From NCBI GenBank assembly GCA_028688175.1, contig JAQTYS010000165.1:1-6018 (forward strand): DNA of 6,018 bases. Direction: 5' to 3'. This document shows positions 4,652-6,018 of this stretch, one piece after another; within the stretch, counting starts at the first letter, position 1; each line of letters starts with the position of its first letter. The stretch is from Methanothrix sp. (GTDB taxonomy: Archaea > Halobacteriota > Methanosarcinia > Methanotrichales > Methanotrichaceae). A model generated the notes under the pieces. The model did no database searches. It was not told where the DNA came from and was given only the letters and a program-made list of their open reading frames with translations. A program made the position numbers and the translations under genes.

Positions 4652-5836
4652 TCAAGCAGATTTAGTGAAGGCATTGAGGGCATTTGTGAATTTGTTGCAT
4701 GAGCCGCTTAAGCAGGGGCTGGTAAAGCTGGAACTGCTTGGTGACTGTGCGCTAGTACTCGGTGCTTTCAGACAATCTCCTTCCTGGCATGGCGCACTGG
4801 ATTTTGTGGCATCCCGGAAGAGTATTCTCCGGTTGATCTCAAATGATCCGAAATACTCCTCGAATTCCTTCAAATTCTTCTGGCCAGGAACAACCTGCTT
4901 GGCATCTATCAGGTAATATCCCGTGAAATTGTCCGCGGTCTTGAATTCGGCGTTCTTCTTCAGAGACCCCGTCTGATGCAGTGTAAAATCCTGACTCTTA
5001 AACTCCATCTGTGAAACATCATAGCTCTCCTTGACTTTGGCCCCCACACCGCCGAAGATCGCAGAACTCTTGAAGCTTTCCGTTCCAACGAGCGCATCCC
5101 CAAGAGAAACTGAATTGTAGTTGTCAACTGCATCCTGTTCCTGGAAATTAGCATTCTTGCCCTTTGCGGCGTCAATCATGTATTCATTCTTTACCAGGGC
5201 ATCCACGCTGCCGGAAAACAGAACGTTTTTGCTGGATTTTATGCCGGAGTTCATGGATCTGAGGTCTTTATTGATCTGAAACTGGCCTGAGCCGCTCACA
5301 GAGGTCTCTGAGGCATAGTCGAACGCCTGCACCTTGAATTTGGCAGGGAATGAATCAGAGCTGCGGCATTTGGCGCAAGCCTCCACCTCGAATCTGTACT
5401 CTCCAGCTATCGCGCTCTCATCCGGCAAAACTTGCAGGGCTACGGAGCGAGAGACTCCTGCCGGAATGGTTAAGGAAGTCGTTGTCCAGCTGAACCATTC
5501 AAAGGGGCAGCTCTCCGGCTTGATGCTTGCCTCTGCCTCAACCTCCGTCTTGCCGTCGTTGCTTATGGTGACCATGAAGTCCAATGGCTTGCCAGGAGTT
5601 GTATACCATTTATCCGGCTCCGACTGCGGCCCGGTAAAGCCGATCTTCACGCTAAGACGACCGGAATCCCCGGAACATGGGCTGGGCAGATATGTTGGTA
5701 AAGTCGGCGATATGGGGAGCGTCCAGGTGTTGCTCGAAACATCGCCCGAAGCTGCGCTTGAATCCTCGACTGTGGCCGCCCCCTGGGATGCAGTGAGAAT
5801 GAGTATCATCATAATACTAATCATCTGTTTCATCAT
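4652..5836 (-). CDS. Large exported surface protein with Ig-like domain and twin CX4C tail
   Basis: A 394-residue protein of unknown function. The N-terminus MMKQMISIMMILILTASQGA is a signal peptide; cleavage is probably near A20-A21. A Ser/Thr/Pro-rich spacer (about 25-58) is followed by an Ig-like beta-sandwich of about 60-170 (VTISNDGKTEVEAEASI, LTIPAGVSRSVALQV, GEYRFEVEAC), of the NEW3/COG1470 type common on methanogen surfaces. It has C110, C154 and C157. Residues 172-345 are polar, alternating short strands that suggest a beta-solenoid (inference). The Ser/Pro-rich C-terminus carries two similar CX4C units: SAPCQEGDCLK (347-357) and TSPCLSGSCNK (372-382). No transmembrane anchor or PGF-CTERM signal. 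GGGGG (5842-5846) supports ATG 5836, or 5833 three bases on. It has the same orientation as the partial gene upstream, which shares its C-terminal pattern. Confidence 0.85.
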   Translation of the reverse strand: MMKQMISIMMILILTASQGAATVEDSSAASGDVSSNTWTLPISPTLPTYLPSPCSGDSGRLSVKIGFTGPQSEPDKWYTTPGKPLDFMVTISNDGKTEVEAEASIKPESCPFEWFSWTTTSLTIPAGVSRSVALQVLPDESAIAGEYRFEVEACAKCRSSDSFPAKFKVQAFDYASETSVSGSGQFQINKDLRSMNSGIKSSKNVLFSGSVDALVKNEYMIDAAKGKNANFQEQDAVDNYNSVSLGDALVGTESFKSSAIFGGVGAKVKESYDVSQMEFKSQDFTLHQTGSLKKNAEFKTADNFTGYYLIDAKQVVPGQKNLKEFEEYFGSFEINRRILFRDATKSSAPCQEGDCLKAPSTSAQSPSSSSFTSPCLSGSCNKFTNALNAFTKSA

Positions 5837-5858
5837 GCTAACCCCCTGAATATTGCTG

Positions 5859-5898
5859 AAAAAAAAGAAAAAACTGCAAGGCTTAATCAGCCTAGCAG
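5859..5898 (-). terminator. Intrinsic-terminator-like hairpin with T tract
   Basis: On the minus strand CTGC-T-AGGCT pairs with AGCCT-T-GCAG around a 5-base loop (GATTA), with one T-T mismatch. It is followed at once by TTTTTTCTTTTTTTT (5873 down to 5859). The stop codon of the upstream partial gene (5894-5892) lies inside the left arm. Only 22 bp separate the T tract from the ATG of the next gene, so this could also act as an attenuator within one transcript. Confidence 0.75.
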
Positions 5899-6018
5899 TC
5901 TATACCATCACATGGCGGACGGATTTTATCCGGCACGGGATTTTCATGGAACTTTATGGTCTTCTCGGCTTCGAAGGTTCCTGTGAACATCTCGTGGGCC
6001 TTGATATCCTTATAGAAT
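5892..6018 (-). CDS. C-terminal end of a second exported-type protein (5' part outside window)
   Basis: The last 41 codons of a minus-strand gene entering from the right edge; TAG at 5894-5892. The fragment reads FYKDIKAHEMFTGTFEAEKT and ends PPCDGIDC. It shares GTFEAEKTIKF with GSFEINRRILF of the 394-residue neighbour, and a CX4C unit about 10-13 residues later (CDGIDC against CQEGDC). The two therefore look like tandem paralogues, though this one stops right after its CX4C while the neighbour adds a Ser-rich tail and a second CX4C. Signal peptide and full length cannot be seen, so export is inferred from the relationship. The frame is supported by this resemblance and by the terminator placed exactly at its stop. 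Confidence 0.7.
   Translation of the reverse strand, partial: FYKDIKAHEMFTGTFEAEKTIKFHENPVPDKIRPPCDGIDC

Noticed and set aside
4554..4916. Plus-strand 120-codon reading frame starting in the intergenic gap
   Set aside because: No ribosome binding site, start lies in or beside the TATA-like box, and about two thirds is antisense to the well-supported secreted-protein gene; the translation shows no family pattern.
5334..5849. Plus-strand 171-codon reading frame
   Set aside because: Entirely opposite the N-terminal part of the 394-residue protein, which has a signal peptide and Ig-like domain; the antisense translation has no credible domain or start signal.
1..6018. CRISPR array, tRNA, rRNA or insertion sequence
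   Set aside because: No regularly spaced repeats, no cloverleaf or rRNA-like conserved stretches recognised, and no transposase or terminal inverted repeats seen.

Overview
The window looks like a chromosomal piece of a methanogenic euryarchaeon, most likely a Methanothrix (Methanosaeta)-like member of the Methanosarcinales. The support is the contiguous GTPase / DUF2073 / zinc-ribbon trio (ArvABC, also called OapABC), which is confined to Euryarchaeota; Shine-Dalgarno motifs of the GGTGAT/GGAGG type; archaeal TATA-like boxes; and mid-GC genes separated by AT-rich gaps. The genus is inferred from overall character, not proven.

Layout. Positions 1-932 (minus) hold the N-terminal 310 codons of argininosuccinate synthase (argG), whose 3' end lies outside the window. 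A 97-bp divergent gap separates it from a plus-strand block: a radical SAM protein with a SPASM-like cysteine tail (1030-2124), then after 59 bp the tightly packed arvA (2184-2822), arvB (2828-3187) and arvC (3188-3670). Five bases after arvC the genes turn round. A 49-codon minus-strand gene (3676-3825) lies directly downstream of a small secreted protein gene with an exactly duplicated 11-residue motif (3836-4243); these two probably form one transcript.

Positions 4259-4651 are an AT-rich gap of about 390 bp without a credible protein gene. It holds two inverted repeats, a strong TATA-like box, and a two-tier stem-loop that begins where transcription from that box should start. This makes a candidate plus-strand small RNA. 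Beyond it is a minus-strand gene for a 394-residue exported protein (4652-5836). Upstream of that gene are an intrinsic-terminator-like hairpin with a T tract and the last 41 codons of a second exported-type protein (5892-6018). That second protein shares C-terminal motifs with the 394-residue protein, so the two look like tandem members of one surface-protein family.

Functionally the window joins a housekeeping arginine gene, a radical SAM enzyme of unknown substrate, the ArvABC membrane-remodelling GTPase operon (ArvA drives extracellular vesicle formation in Haloferax volcanii), and a run of envelope proteins. The least explained parts are the 4259-4651 gap, the duplicated-motif secreted protein, and the terminator squeezed in front of the 394-residue gene.
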